From an uncultured Bacteroidales bacterium (lineage in GTDB: Bacteria; Bacteroidota; Bacteroidia; Bacteroidales; Bacteroidaceae): DNA of 44,588 bases. Where the stretch lies: the NCBI GenBank assembly GCA_902800925.1, contig CADCGD010000030.1:1-44588 (forward strand), read 5' to 3'. Under the pieces are notes generated by a model. It was given only the letters and a program-made list of their open reading frames with translations. It did not search any database and had not been told where the DNA came from. Position numbers and translations under genes: made by a program. Positions 6,763 to 15,791 of the stretch are shown here, in pieces. Numbering within the stretch: position 1 is the first letter of the stretch; the number at the start of each line of letters is the position of its first letter.

Positions 6763-9030
6763 ATGAAGAGGATTGTTATCTTGCTACTGACTGCCATCAT
6801 GGCTTGTGCAACAGTGTTTGCCGAGAATGACGCTGTCGCCTCCACCAATGCCAGGAAAACCCGTAAGAAGGTGGCTGTCGTATTGAGTGGTGGCGGTGCG
6901 AAAGGCATGGCCCATATTGGTGTGCTGAAGGTGCTGGAACAGGCTGGCATACCTATTGACATCATCACTGGCACGTCGATGGGTAGCATTGTCGGTGGTC
7001 TCTATGCCATCGGTTATAATGCCCACTCGCTGGACTCGCTGGCTCGTGCCCAGGACTGGAGCTACATCATCAGCGACCGTGAGAACCTGCGTAACCAGAG
7101 TCTCAGCGACGTCGAGAAGCAGTATGTCTACGCCTTGTCCATGGGCTTGGGTGGCGGCAAGCGTGACAGACAGGCCGGTGGACTCATCAAGGGTAAGAAT
7201 CTCTCGGAACTCTTTGAGAAGTTGTGTGTGGGCTATACCGACTCGCTGAACTTCTCGCGCGACCTGCCCATTCCTTTTGCTTGTGTAGCTACGGATATCA
7301 TCAAATACGAGGAGTACGACTTTCATAGTGGACGTCTACCTCAGGCCATGCGTGCGTCAATGGCCATTCCCGCCGTCTTCTCACCTGTGCGAATAGACAG
7401 TTGTGTGCTGGTGGATGGTGGCATGCGCAACAACTTCCCTGTAGATATTGCCCGCAAGATGGGTGCCGACATCGTCATTGGCATCTCTGTGCACGACCAC
7501 CCCATGACCGTGGACGATGTCTGGGGAACGATGAGCGTGCTGAGTCAGATTGTCGATGCGAATACGAAGAATAAGTTCGAGGAGAACAAGGCTGCGACGG
7601 ATGTCTTCATGTATGTGGACCCCGAAGGCTATGGTGCTGCCAGCTTCTCGGCGGCAGCCATCGATACACTGATACGTCGTGGTGAAGAGGAAGCTATGCG
7701 CCACTGGGACGAGCTGATAGCACTGAAGAAACGTATCGGCATCAGTAAAAATTACCGTCCCAAGCTGTTGCATCCGCTTAGTCCGGAGGTAATGACCGAC
7801 AAGCACCGCGTCGTGGACTTTGAATTCGTGAACATGACGCCGCAGGACGAACGCTTCCTGCGCCAGAAATTCCATTTCGCAAAGATGGACAGCATCTATG
7901 CCGCCAAGGAACAGGAGATAGCGACATCCATGCGCATGGACTTGTTCTATCAGTCGGCAGAGTGCAGGCTGATACCCAAGGATTCGGGCTGTGTGGTCAG
8001 AATGGTTGCCGGTAGTCGCAAGACGACACGTATGTATGCTGGTTTCCGCTACGATACCGAGGAGTATGCCGCCATCCAGATGGGACTCAGCGTGCCACTG
8101 AAAACAACCATTCCCGTCAATACCGACATTACGCTGCGACTGGGTAAGAGAAATATGCTACGTACTGAGCTGACGGTCCATCCGCGCAGTTTTACACGAC
8201 CCACGCTGAGCTTCACCTTCCGTCGCAACGATATTGACATCTACATCAATGGCGACCGCGACTACAACATCCAGTATAACCAGTTCCAGTCGGAGTTCAC
8301 ACCGTTCAACTTTGACTTCCGCCACTTTAACATCCAACTGGGACTGCGCTGGGACTATCTGCACTACCGCAACAAGCTCGGTTCTGAGACGTCGCAGCAG
8401 ATGTCACTCATCAATGAACACTACTTCAGCTATCGTGCACGCATCACCTATAACAGCGAGGATAACTGGATATTCCCTACACGTGGTGCACGCTTCAAGG
8501 CAGAGTATGCCTATCTGACCGATGACTTCGCGCGTCTTGAAAAACGAGTGGCCGATGGTTCTTCTGATGGGAGAAAACCAGGCCTGAGTGATGTCAGTGC
8601 TAACTGGCGCATGTCGTTCACCATCGGAAAACGCTTTACCCTGCAGCCCATGCTCTATGGTCGTCTGCTCTTCGGGTCTGTCTTGCCAGCCGTTTTCGGT
8701 AATACCATTGGTGGCGACAACTTCGGTCACTACGTCGAACAACAGATGCCCTTTGCCGGCTTTGGCTGTATGGAGTATGTCGACCGGCACTTTGTGGCTG
8801 CCCAACTGCAGTTGCAGCAGCGCTTTGGCACCAACCATTATGTGCTGTTCCGTTTTGCCGGTGCACAGCATGCTAAAGATATCAAGAATCTGCTCGATCG
8901 TCATACGCTCCTTGGTGCGCAGGCTGCCTACTACTACAATACCATGTTCGGTCCTGTCGGTGGTACCGTCGGCTACAGCAACCGCACCAAGGAACCCTAC
9001 TTCTACCTGAATATAGGCTACGAGTTCTAA
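6763..9030 (+). CDS. Patatin-like phospholipase fused to an Omp85-type barrel
   Basis: A 755-aa protein with a signal peptide (cleavage near Ala20). Residues about 36-235 are a patatin domain. It has the oxyanion loop GGGAKG at 43-48, nucleophile Ser72 in GTSMG, and catalytic Asp218 in DGG, so the Ser-Asp dyad is complete. The C-terminal 400 residues carry a POTRA-like spacer and then an Omp85/surface-antigen barrel: repeated amphipathic strands, TRGARFKAEY near residue 575, and a final aromatic YFYLNIGYEF. This is the PlpD/type V-d layout, in which a lipase is held at or passed through the outer membrane. It sits 24 nt behind the AsmA-like gene and 41 nt before the RND adaptor gene. Both neighbours act on the envelope. 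Confidence 0.9.
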   Translation: MKRIVILLLTAIMACATVFAENDAVASTNARKTRKKVAVVLSGGGAKGMAHIGVLKVLEQAGIPIDIITGTSMGSIVGGLYAIGYNAHSLDSLARAQDWSYIISDRENLRNQSLSDVEKQYVYALSMGLGGGKRDRQAGGLIKGKNLSELFEKLCVGYTDSLNFSRDLPIPFACVATDIIKYEEYDFHSGRLPQAMRASMAIPAVFSPVRIDSCVLVDGGMRNNFPVDIARKMGADIVIGISVHDHPMTVDDVWGTMSVLSQIVDANTKNKFEENKAATDVFMYVDPEGYGAASFSAAAIDTLIRRGEEEAMRHWDELIALKKRIGISKNYRPKLLHPLSPEVMTDKHRVVDFEFVNMTPQDERFLRQKFHFAKMDSIYAAKEQEIATSMRMDLFYQSAECRLIPKDSGCVVRMVAGSRKTTRMYAGFRYDTEEYAAIQMGLSVPLKTTIPVNTDITLRLGKRNMLRTELTVHPRSFTRPTLSFTFRRNDIDIYINGDRDYNIQYNQFQSEFTPFNFDFRHFNIQLGLRWDYLHYRNKLGSETSQQMSLINEHYFSYRARITYNSEDNWIFPTRGARFKAEYAYLTDDFARLEKRVADGSSDGRKPGLSDVSANWRMSFTIGKRFTLQPMLYGRLLFGSVLPAVFGNTIGGDNFGHYVEQQMPFAGFGCMEYVDRHFVAAQLQLQQRFGTNHYVLFRFAGAQHAKDIKNLLDRHTLLGAQAAYYYNTMFGPVGGTVGYSNRTKEPYFYLNIGYEF

Positions 9031-9071
9031 CAATAAACAAGATACAATAAACTATAAATATTAAATACAAG

Positions 9072-10097
9072 ATGAAAAAAGTACATTTTGCGATAGCTGC
9101 TGTGGTGCTGATAGCATTGTGTGGCTGTGGAGAGAAGAAAAAGACTGCTGCAGAGCAGACGGTGAGGGTAAAGGTTCAGCAAATACAAGCTGAGACTGTT
9201 AATGGCGAGCAGGGCTTCTCCGGCACTATTGAAGAGTCGAGCGGCACCTCGCTGTCGTTTGCCGTGACGGGAACCATCAAGAAGATTCATGTCAGTGCCG
9301 GACAGATGGTTGCTGCCGGACAGCTGATAGCAGAACTGGACCCTACGACGCTGCAGAATGCCTACACCATTGCTAAGACTTCGCTGGAGCAGGCTCAGGA
9401 CACGTACAACCGCATGAAGGAATTGCACGATGCTGGCTCGCTGCCAGAGATGCAGTGGATTTCCATTGAGAACCAGCTGAAGTCGGCCATGGCATCAGAG
9501 GCTATGTCGAAGAAGTCGCTGAACGATACGAAACTCTACGCTCCCTTCAGCGGCTATATTGCCTCCAGAGATGGAGAAATCGGACAGAACGCCATTCCAG
9601 GCTCTCCTATCGTGAAGCTGGTTAACATTGGTAGCGTGAAGGTGAAAATCTCAGTCCCTGAAAACGAAGTGCAGCGCATTGCCAAGGGTTCGTCGATGAA
9701 GATTATCGTTCCAGCACTGAGCAACCGCGAGTTCTCTGGTCGTGTGACAGAACGTGGTGTGAGTGCTGATCCACGCTCTCGCACCTACGAGGTGAAGGCT
9801 ACCATACAGAATCCTGGCAGTCAGCTGCTGCCGGGCATGATATGTCAGGCATTTACCAACTACATGCAGGGGGCTACGGGTGTGTTTGTCCCCGCCAATC
9901 TGGTACAGCTCGATGGCAACAACAAGACCTTCGTATGGGTAGTCAACGGCGGCAAGGCCCTGAAACGTGAGATTACCATTAACAATGAGACCGCCCAAGG
10001 TGTACAGGTCAGTGGAGGACTTTCTGCCGGCGACCATATCATCGTAGCGGGACAGCAGAAGGTAAGTAACGGTATGAAAGTGGAGGTGATAAAATGA
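9072..10097 (+). CDS. RND efflux periplasmic adaptor (HlyD/AcrA family)
   Basis: A 341-aa membrane fusion protein with a lipobox ending at Cys19 (LCGC), so it is probably a lipoprotein. The order is biotinyl-lipoyl half-motif (GTIKKIHVSAGQMVAAGQLIA, about 70-95), a short coiled-coil hairpin (about 98-150), the second lipoyl half (LYAPFSGYIASRDGEIGQ), then beta-barrel and membrane-proximal domains. It should link the permease at 10094 to the TolC at 13287. Its stop overlaps the permease start by 4 nt (ATGA), which indicates translational coupling. Substrate cannot be told from the sequence. Confidence 0.92.
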   Translation: MKKVHFAIAAVVLIALCGCGEKKKTAAEQTVRVKVQQIQAETVNGEQGFSGTIEESSGTSLSFAVTGTIKKIHVSAGQMVAAGQLIAELDPTTLQNAYTIAKTSLEQAQDTYNRMKELHDAGSLPEMQWISIENQLKSAMASEAMSKKSLNDTKLYAPFSGYIASRDGEIGQNAIPGSPIVKLVNIGSVKVKISVPENEVQRIAKGSSMKIIVPALSNREFSGRVTERGVSADPRSRTYEVKATIQNPGSQLLPGMICQAFTNYMQGATGVFVPANLVQLDGNNKTFVWVVNGGKALKREITINNETAQGVQVSGGLSAGDHIIVAGQQKVSNGMKVEVIK

Positions 10098-13000
10098 AAG
10101 AGGAAAAGAAGATGAGCCTGCAGGAGTGGTCCATGCACTATCGGCAGATTATCATACTGCTCGTGAGCTGCTTAGTGGCTTTGGGCGTCTTTGGTTTGGC
10201 GAAGATCAACAAGAATGAGTTCCCCGACTTTACCATCCGTCAGGGACTTGTTATTGCCGTCTATCCTGGTGTGACCGCACAGGAGATGGAGGAACAGGTG
10301 ACCAAACCACTGGAGAAATACATCTTTACCTATAGAGAGGTAAAGAAGGAGACAACGGTGTCCTTTACGAGAGAAGGTATCAGCGTCATTAAGGTAGACC
10401 TGAACGACGACCTGACGAATAAGGATGAGTTCTGGTCAAAGTTCAAGCACGGCGTGCAGACCTTCCAACTCACGTTGCCAAGTGGTGTCCTGGGCATCGT
10501 GGTGAACGATGACTTCGGCGATACCTCAGCGCTGCTGCTAGCCATGGAGTCGGAAGACAAGACCTACCGCGAGTTGAACGACTACATGAATACCCTCATC
10601 GACTCGCTGCGCATGATTCCCAGCGTAGGTAAGATGAGTGTCCATGGAATGCAGCATGACCAGATCAGCATCTATCTTGACAGCGACAAGCTGTCGCACT
10701 ACGGCATTAGCTACATGTCGATTGCGCAGACGCTGAGGAGTAAGGGCTTTGTGACGACGGCTGGTCGCGTAAAAAACAATGACTATGAGTCGCCCATCTA
10801 TGTAGATCATGCCCTCAACAAAATATATGAGGTGGAGAATACGCTGATCTATACGGACGGGCAAGGTAACAACGTGCGGCTGAAGGATGTGGCTACCGTG
10901 AAGCGTGAGTATCCCAAGCAGACATCCTTTATCACCAACAATGGTACGAAGTGCTTGCTTCTGTCGGTGGAGATCAAGAAGGGACAGGACGTGTCGAAGA
11001 TGGGGTCGGAGATTAACAAGAAGCTGGAGAATCTCAAGCGGGACATTCCCGAAGATGTGAAGCTGACAACGATTACCGACCAGAAGAAGGTGGTGGACGA
11101 CTCTATCGACAACTTCTTGCATGAACTGCTGATAGCCATTTCAACGGTAATCCTGGTGGTGGTTATCATCATGCCTATACGTGTGGCGATGGTGGCAGCA
11201 GGCACGATGCCTATCACTATCTTCATCTCGCTGGGTACTTTCTATATGTTCGGCATTGAGCTGAACACCGTGACGCTGGCGGCACTCATCGTAACCCTGG
11301 GAATGATAGTGGACGATGCCATCGTGATTATCGACTCCTATATGGAGATGATGGCCGAGGGTAAGCCCCGTTGGCAGGCCAGTATCGATGCCACCGTCCA
11401 CTTCCTGAAGTCAATCTTTACCGCTACGCTGTGTATCTCGGTGACATTCTTCCCGTTCCTCATTGTGATGCAGGGACAGTTCAAAGACTTCCTGCTTTCC
11501 TTCCCCTGGGCTATAAGCATCGTGCTCTTCATCTCGATGATTATCGCACAGACACTGCTGCCCATTCTGCAATACTACTTCATCAAGGAACCTATTGAGG
11601 CTGCCAAACCCAAGAACGGCAAAAAGCCATTCAACCTGCTTGACCTGATGGACAAGTACTACAAGGTACTGCTGGCCTGGTGCTTCCGCCATCCGTGGGC
11701 AACCATCGGTATGGGTGTCGGTGGATTTGTCATCGGTTGCGTGATGTTCCTCAATACACCCCAGAAGATGATGCCTGTTGCCGACCGTGACCAGTTTGCC
11801 GTAGAAATCTACCTGCCTATCGGTTCGAGCATCGAACGGACGACAGCCATAGCTGACTCGCTGGAGCACATGATTAGCAAGGACGAACGTGTGGTGGGTA
11901 TTGCGGCCTTCAAGGGCTGTGCATCGCCCCGTTTCCATGCGGCATACGCTCCTCAGTCCCCCACAGAGGACTATGCACAGTTCATTGTCAACACCACGGG
12001 CAACGAAGCTACCGCACAGTTGGTGGATGAGTGTACGGCGAAGTATACAAATATGTTCCCCGAGGCTAACGTCAAAATTAAGCAGCTGAGCTTTAGCAGT
12101 TGTGCCGTACCCATTGAGGTGCGTCTGATGAGTAATAGCCTCAATGAGTTGCAGACCTATTCCGACAGCATTGTCCAGATTCTGCGCCAGATGCCGGAAC
12201 TGATGCTTGTACGCACCAATATGCTGGAACCGCTGGCTACGACCCGCATCAAGATTAATGATGAGAAGGCTAGCCGACTGGGCATCACCAATGGAGATGT
12301 AGAGCTGCAAATGGCCTTCCGCTATGGCGACGGACTGCCTGTCAGCACAGCATGGGAAGGTGACGACGCCATCAACGTGATCATGAAGACCGAGGATGCC
12401 GACCAGGCCACGAAACAGGATGTGATGGACGAGCTGATACCGATTGGATTCTCTGCCGCCCTCCCCGCTGATCTCGAAGAAATGAAGAGCATGGTAGAGG
12501 GTGGTTTCCAGCCTAGCGTGCCTTTACGCCAGTTTGCCGAAGTTGTTCCCTCTTGGCAGTATGGTCAGATATACCACCGCAACGGTCTGCGTGTCGTCAC
12601 GGTGATGGCCGAAGTGGCCCGCGGACAGAACGTAGGTCTCGTGACCAAGAAGGTCATGAAACGTCTGGCCGACTTCAAGTTGGCTGATGGTATGCAGATG
12701 GAGTATGGAGGACAGTATGAGGCCGACAACGAGACTCGTCCCCAGATAGTCAGTGCCCTCGTCATGTCTGTCGTGATTATCTTCTTCGTACTGCTGTGGC
12801 ACTTCAAGAAGGTCAGCGAGGCCTTGCTCATCATGGTATGTCTGTCGCTTTGCGTCTTCGGCATGTCTGTCGGCTTGCTGATACAAGGTGTGGAGTTCTC
12901 CATGACCAGTGTCTTGGGCTTCGTATCGCTGATGGGCATTCTGGTACGTAATGGCGTCATCCTCTTTGACTATGCCGCAGAGGTGAAGGAACTGGAGCAA

Positions 13001-13252
13001 TTGTCGCTTAAGGATGCCATCCACGTGGCAGCTGAGCGCCGTATGCGTCCTATCTTCCTGACATCGGCAGCAGCCTCCATGGGTGTGGTTCCTATGATTA
13101 TTGGTGGAAGCGCTCTTTGGGTGCCTATGGGTGCCGTCATCTGCTATGGAACACTGATTACCATGTTCTTCATCCTGACAGTGATGCCTGTCGCTTACTG
13201 GAAGGTGATGGGACGGAGCGAAGCTCAGGTAAGAGTGAAGAATGAAGAGTGA
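10094..13252 (+). CDS. RND efflux inner-membrane permease (AcrB-like)
   Basis: A 1052-aa protein of normal RND length, with a first TM helix at about 15-35, a large periplasmic loop, then TM2-6, a second loop and TM8-12. TM4 carries GMIVDDAIVIIDSYMEMM, including the Asp pair (near 406-407) used in proton relay. It starts with an ATGA overlap with the adaptor gene, and the TolC gene follows within 35 nt, so adaptor, pump and outer-membrane channel form one tripartite system. It lacks the heavy-metal family markers I can recall, so a drug/lipophile exporter is more likely. The C-terminus VRVKNEE is read from an interspersed GTGAAGAATGA repeat. Confidence 0.93.
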   Translation: MKEEKKMSLQEWSMHYRQIIILLVSCLVALGVFGLAKINKNEFPDFTIRQGLVIAVYPGVTAQEMEEQVTKPLEKYIFTYREVKKETTVSFTREGISVIKVDLNDDLTNKDEFWSKFKHGVQTFQLTLPSGVLGIVVNDDFGDTSALLLAMESEDKTYRELNDYMNTLIDSLRMIPSVGKMSVHGMQHDQISIYLDSDKLSHYGISYMSIAQTLRSKGFVTTAGRVKNNDYESPIYVDHALNKIYEVENTLIYTDGQGNNVRLKDVATVKREYPKQTSFITNNGTKCLLLSVEIKKGQDVSKMGSEINKKLENLKRDIPEDVKLTTITDQKKVVDDSIDNFLHELLIAISTVILVVVIIMPIRVAMVAAGTMPITIFISLGTFYMFGIELNTVTLAALIVTLGMIVDDAIVIIDSYMEMMAEGKPRWQASIDATVHFLKSIFTATLCISVTFFPFLIVMQGQFKDFLLSFPWAISIVLFISMIIAQTLLPILQYYFIKEPIEAAKPKNGKKPFNLLDLMDKYYKVLLAWCFRHPWATIGMGVGGFVIGCVMFLNTPQKMMPVADRDQFAVEIYLPIGSSIERTTAIADSLEHMISKDERVVGIAAFKGCASPRFHAAYAPQSPTEDYAQFIVNTTGNEATAQLVDECTAKYTNMFPEANVKIKQLSFSSCAVPIEVRLMSNSLNELQTYSDSIVQILRQMPELMLVRTNMLEPLATTRIKINDEKASRLGITNGDVELQMAFRYGDGLPVSTAWEGDDAINVIMKTEDADQATKQDVMDELIPIGFSAALPADLEEMKSMVEGGFQPSVPLRQFAEVVPSWQYGQIYHRNGLRVVTVMAEVARGQNVGLVTKKVMKRLADFKLADGMQMEYGGQYEADNETRPQIVSALVMSVVIIFFVLLWHFKKVSEALLIMVCLSLCVFGMSVGLLIQGVEFSMTSVLGFVSLMGILVRNGVILFDYAAEVKELEQLSLKDAIHVAAERRMRPIFLTSAAASMGVVPMIIGGSALWVPMGAVICYGTLITMFFILTVMPVAYWKVMGRSEAQVRVKNEE

Positions 13253-13286
13253 AAAATTGCTACCGCACATAAAAATGAAGAATGAA

Positions 13287-14624
13287 ATGAAAAAGATAAT
13301 TACCGTTATTTGTTGTTCCGTATGCTGCGGTATTGCCGCAGCTCAAGGAACGTATAGCCTCGACCAGCTGAAACAGTTGGCCATTGAGAACAACTACAGC
13401 CTCCGCTCTGCCCGTAATGCTATCCAGCAGTCGAAGGCGCAGAAAAACGAGGCACTTACCAAGTATTTCCCTTCAGTTTCGGCAACGGGCTTAGGTCTCA
13501 GCTTTGATAAATATTTGATAGATATCGACCTCGGCCTGTCTGCAGAGTTGGTCAGTATGCTATCGCCTGACCTTGAACTGCCATCGGACATTAAAATGAT
13601 AAAAAATGGTGTGTACGGCTCTGTCTCTGCTATTCAGCCTGTATTTGTGGGAGGACAGATTATCAATGGCAATAAGTTGGCAAAGGTAGGTGTGGAGGCC
13701 AGTGAAATCAAGCTCGAAGCTTCGGAAGATCAGGTGGAGATGGCCACTGAGCAATACTACTGGCAGATGGTGTCGGTCAAGGAGAAACTACAGACACTTG
13801 GTGCCATCCATCAGATGTTGGAAGAGTTGGAGAAAGACGTAAGTAATAAGGTACGCATAGGCGCTATCAACCGCAACGACCTGTTGCAGGTTCAGTTGCG
13901 CAGAGGCGAAGTGGAGACTATGCAGCTGGAGGCTGAGAACATACTGACCACCATCAATCAGCTGCTGGCACAGCACGTCGGCAAAGCTAATGAGGAGATT
14001 AATATCAGCATTCCTGCCGAGCTGAGCAATATGGGTAAGGCCGATGCCCCCCTCTTGCCTGTCAGTCTGCGCCAAGACCATCAGTCTGCCCTGAATGCCA
14101 CACCACAGTACCGCCTGTTGGCAAAGAATGTAGAGGCTCATAGTTTGCAACACAAAATGAAGGTAGGCGAAAACCTGCCTGTCGTTGCTGTGGGTGCCAG
14201 TTATAGCTGGAACAACTTCCTGAACGACAATAACCGTGGCAGCGGTCTGCTTTTTGCCGCCGTCCATGTACCCATCAGCGGCTGGTGGGGTGGGGCGCAT
14301 GCCATCAAGAAAAAGAAACTGGCGCTTGACGATGCTCGTGAAATGATGAAGGACAATGGCCAGAAACTCGTCATCTACATGAATAACGCCTGGTCAGCCG
14401 TAGAGACCAGTCACAAGAAACTCCTTATTGCCCACGATGCCATTGCGCAGGCTGAGGAGAATCTGCGACTGCACAAGGACTACTATCGTGTGGGAACTAC
14501 CACGATGACTGATTTGCTGTTGGCTGAAGAGCAGTATCAGCAGGCCTGCGACCGCTATACGGATGCCTATGCCGCCATGCAGATTAAGATACTGGAATAT
14601 CGTCAGGCCACAGGACAGAAATAA
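13287..14624 (+). CDS. TolC-family outer-membrane efflux channel (RND partner)
   Basis: An outer-membrane factor of about 446 aa. The frame is open from 13242 (ATG) and also has ATGs at 13275 and 13287. I chose 13287 because it gives a clean signal peptide (MKKIITVICCSVCCGIAAAQ) and avoids translating the repeat at the junction; 13275 is equally possible. The mature protein begins TYSLDQLKQLAIENNYSLRSARNAIQQSKAQ, the usual helical start of TolC repeats. A second repeat (EAREMMKDNGQKLVIYMNNAW, then LHKDYYRVGTTTMTDLLLAEEQY) lies near the C-terminus. It completes the pump encoded just upstream. Confidence 0.88.
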   Translation: MKKIITVICCSVCCGIAAAQGTYSLDQLKQLAIENNYSLRSARNAIQQSKAQKNEALTKYFPSVSATGLGLSFDKYLIDIDLGLSAELVSMLSPDLELPSDIKMIKNGVYGSVSAIQPVFVGGQIINGNKLAKVGVEASEIKLEASEDQVEMATEQYYWQMVSVKEKLQTLGAIHQMLEELEKDVSNKVRIGAINRNDLLQVQLRRGEVETMQLEAENILTTINQLLAQHVGKANEEINISIPAELSNMGKADAPLLPVSLRQDHQSALNATPQYRLLAKNVEAHSLQHKMKVGENLPVVAVGASYSWNNFLNDNNRGSGLLFAAVHVPISGWWGGAHAIKKKKLALDDAREMMKDNGQKLVIYMNNAWSAVETSHKKLLIAHDAIAQAEENLRLHKDYYRVGTTTMTDLLLAEEQYQQACDRYTDAYAAMQIKILEYRQATGQK

Positions 14625-14663
14625 CAATAATCCTCATCAATTGAGATTACCTTTTACTGTCTT

Positions 14664-14704
14664 ACTCTGAAAAATGCTGCATCAAAACCAACGTTTTTCA
14701 GGGT
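14664..14704 (+). other. 11-bp inverted repeat after the RND operon
   Basis: ACTCTGAAAAA (14664-14674) can pair with TTTTTCAGGGT (14694-14704), with one G-U pair, around a 19-nt loop. It lies 40 nt after the TolC stop and about 120 nt before the AraC-regulator promoter. The T-run is inside the stem rather than after it, so a weak terminator or a regulator-binding site are both possible. Confidence 0.35.
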
Positions 14705-14822
14705 CAGATAATACTGTTCTATATTTCTTTGTTTATTGCTAATTACTGCATTTTATGAATATTTTGGCGTAATAGGACATATTTAAGGTTGTTTCAAACA
14801 GCAAAAAAAGGATATTATTGTC

Positions 14823-14830
14823 GAACTTTG
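14823..14830 (+). promoter_or_regulatory. Probable -7 box for the AraC-type regulator gene
   Basis: GAACTTTG followed by CA is one base from TAnnTTTG and lies 27 nt upstream of the ATG at 14857. If it is the promoter, the possible TTG start at 14818 is not transcribed, which is why I place the CDS start at 14857. Confidence 0.4.
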
Positions 14831-14856
14831 CACCGCGTAAAGAAAAAACGAACATC

Positions 14857-15759
14857 ATGGAGATACAAGATCTTAAGCCAAGGAGTGGTTCAGACACTCT
14901 GCGGATAGATGATAGCGACGAGCTGGTTGTGATGGAGAACTTTGGAATGTTGCCCAAGGGCAAACTTCGTCTCGACAATCAAGGGCTTATTGTGATTTGT
15001 ACCGATGGCATGGCGCAGTTCGACTATGACGGTCAGCAGATTCTCCTTCGTAAGAATGACCTTTTTCTCTACATGGCGCATAGTGTAGCCTCTAATTTTA
15101 TGTCCTCGCCCGACTTCAACTGCCGTCAGATTTGGTTTTCCAGAAGCGAACTTTGGAACATCAATAAGTATAGCGAGGTAAGCCTGGCGGATTTGACTTA
15201 TCTGAAACAGCATCCAACGGTACATCTTACCGCTGACGACGTTCAGCTGCTTGATGATTACTTCCAGTTGCTATGTCACCGGATGCGAGACCGTTCGCCG
15301 ATGCTGTATAAGGATATTGTGAGGTCGCTCGTCAGCACCATGATGTTGGAAATGCTCTGCATGATGCGGCGCAACAAGCAACAAGATGCTGTGTCGAACG
15401 ATCCAAAAAGCACGAATCCGAGTGTGCACAAACGACTACTGGCAGACAAGTTCTTGCAATTGGTTGAGCAGAGCAACGGACGCATTCGCAAGGTGGACGA
15501 CTTCGCTAAGCAGTTGAACGTCACGCCCAAATACCTGTCTACCATCTTGAAGGAGACCATTAATCGTCGGCCAAGTATGATGATAGAGCATTTCACGATG
15601 GGGGCCATTGAGCGACGCCTGCGCTACACCGACATGACGATGCAGGAGATAGCTAACGACCTGAACTTCCCTAATCCCTCGTTTTTTGGAAAATACTGCA
15701 AAGAACACTTGGGCATGACACCGCTGGAATATCGAAATAAGTATCATGTTGGAAAATGA
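14857..15759 (+). CDS. AraC-family transcriptional regulator
   Basis: A 300-aa protein (from ATG 14857). An N-terminal cupin-like sensing domain is suggested by the strands about 25-100 (DGMAQFDYDGQQILLRKNDLFLYM). The C-terminal 100 residues are a double HTH of the AraC/XylS type: VDDFAKQLNVTPKYLSTILKETINRRP for the first helix-turn-helix, then MTMQEIANDLNFPNPSFFGKYCKEHLGMTPLEYR for the second, which is the family signature. It is followed after 32 nt by TolC, HlyD and ABC-2 permease genes on the same strand, so it most likely controls that exporter in response to an unidentified ligand. Confidence 0.92.
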   Translation: MEIQDLKPRSGSDTLRIDDSDELVVMENFGMLPKGKLRLDNQGLIVICTDGMAQFDYDGQQILLRKNDLFLYMAHSVASNFMSSPDFNCRQIWFSRSELWNINKYSEVSLADLTYLKQHPTVHLTADDVQLLDDYFQLLCHRMRDRSPMLYKDIVRSLVSTMMLEMLCMMRRNKQQDAVSNDPKSTNPSVHKRLLADKFLQLVEQSNGRIRKVDDFAKQLNVTPKYLSTILKETINRRPSMMIEHFTMGAIERRLRYTDMTMQEIANDLNFPNPSFFGKYCKEHLGMTPLEYRNKYHVGK

Positions 15760-15791
15760 TAATAATTCTCAAAATATAAATATGGTATAAC

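Noticed and set aside
11411-12310. 299-codon minus-strand ORF inside the RND permease gene
   Set aside because: Antisense to intact RND coding sequence; His/Gln-rich composition typical of shadows.
13242-13286. Upstream ATG start for the RND-associated TolC gene
   Set aside because: The extra residues come from the interspersed repeat and would precede an otherwise complete signal peptide.
14818-14856. TTG start for the AraC-type regulator
   Set aside because: The TTG lies within or upstream of a probable -7 box (14823-14830), so the ATG at 14857 is more likely.
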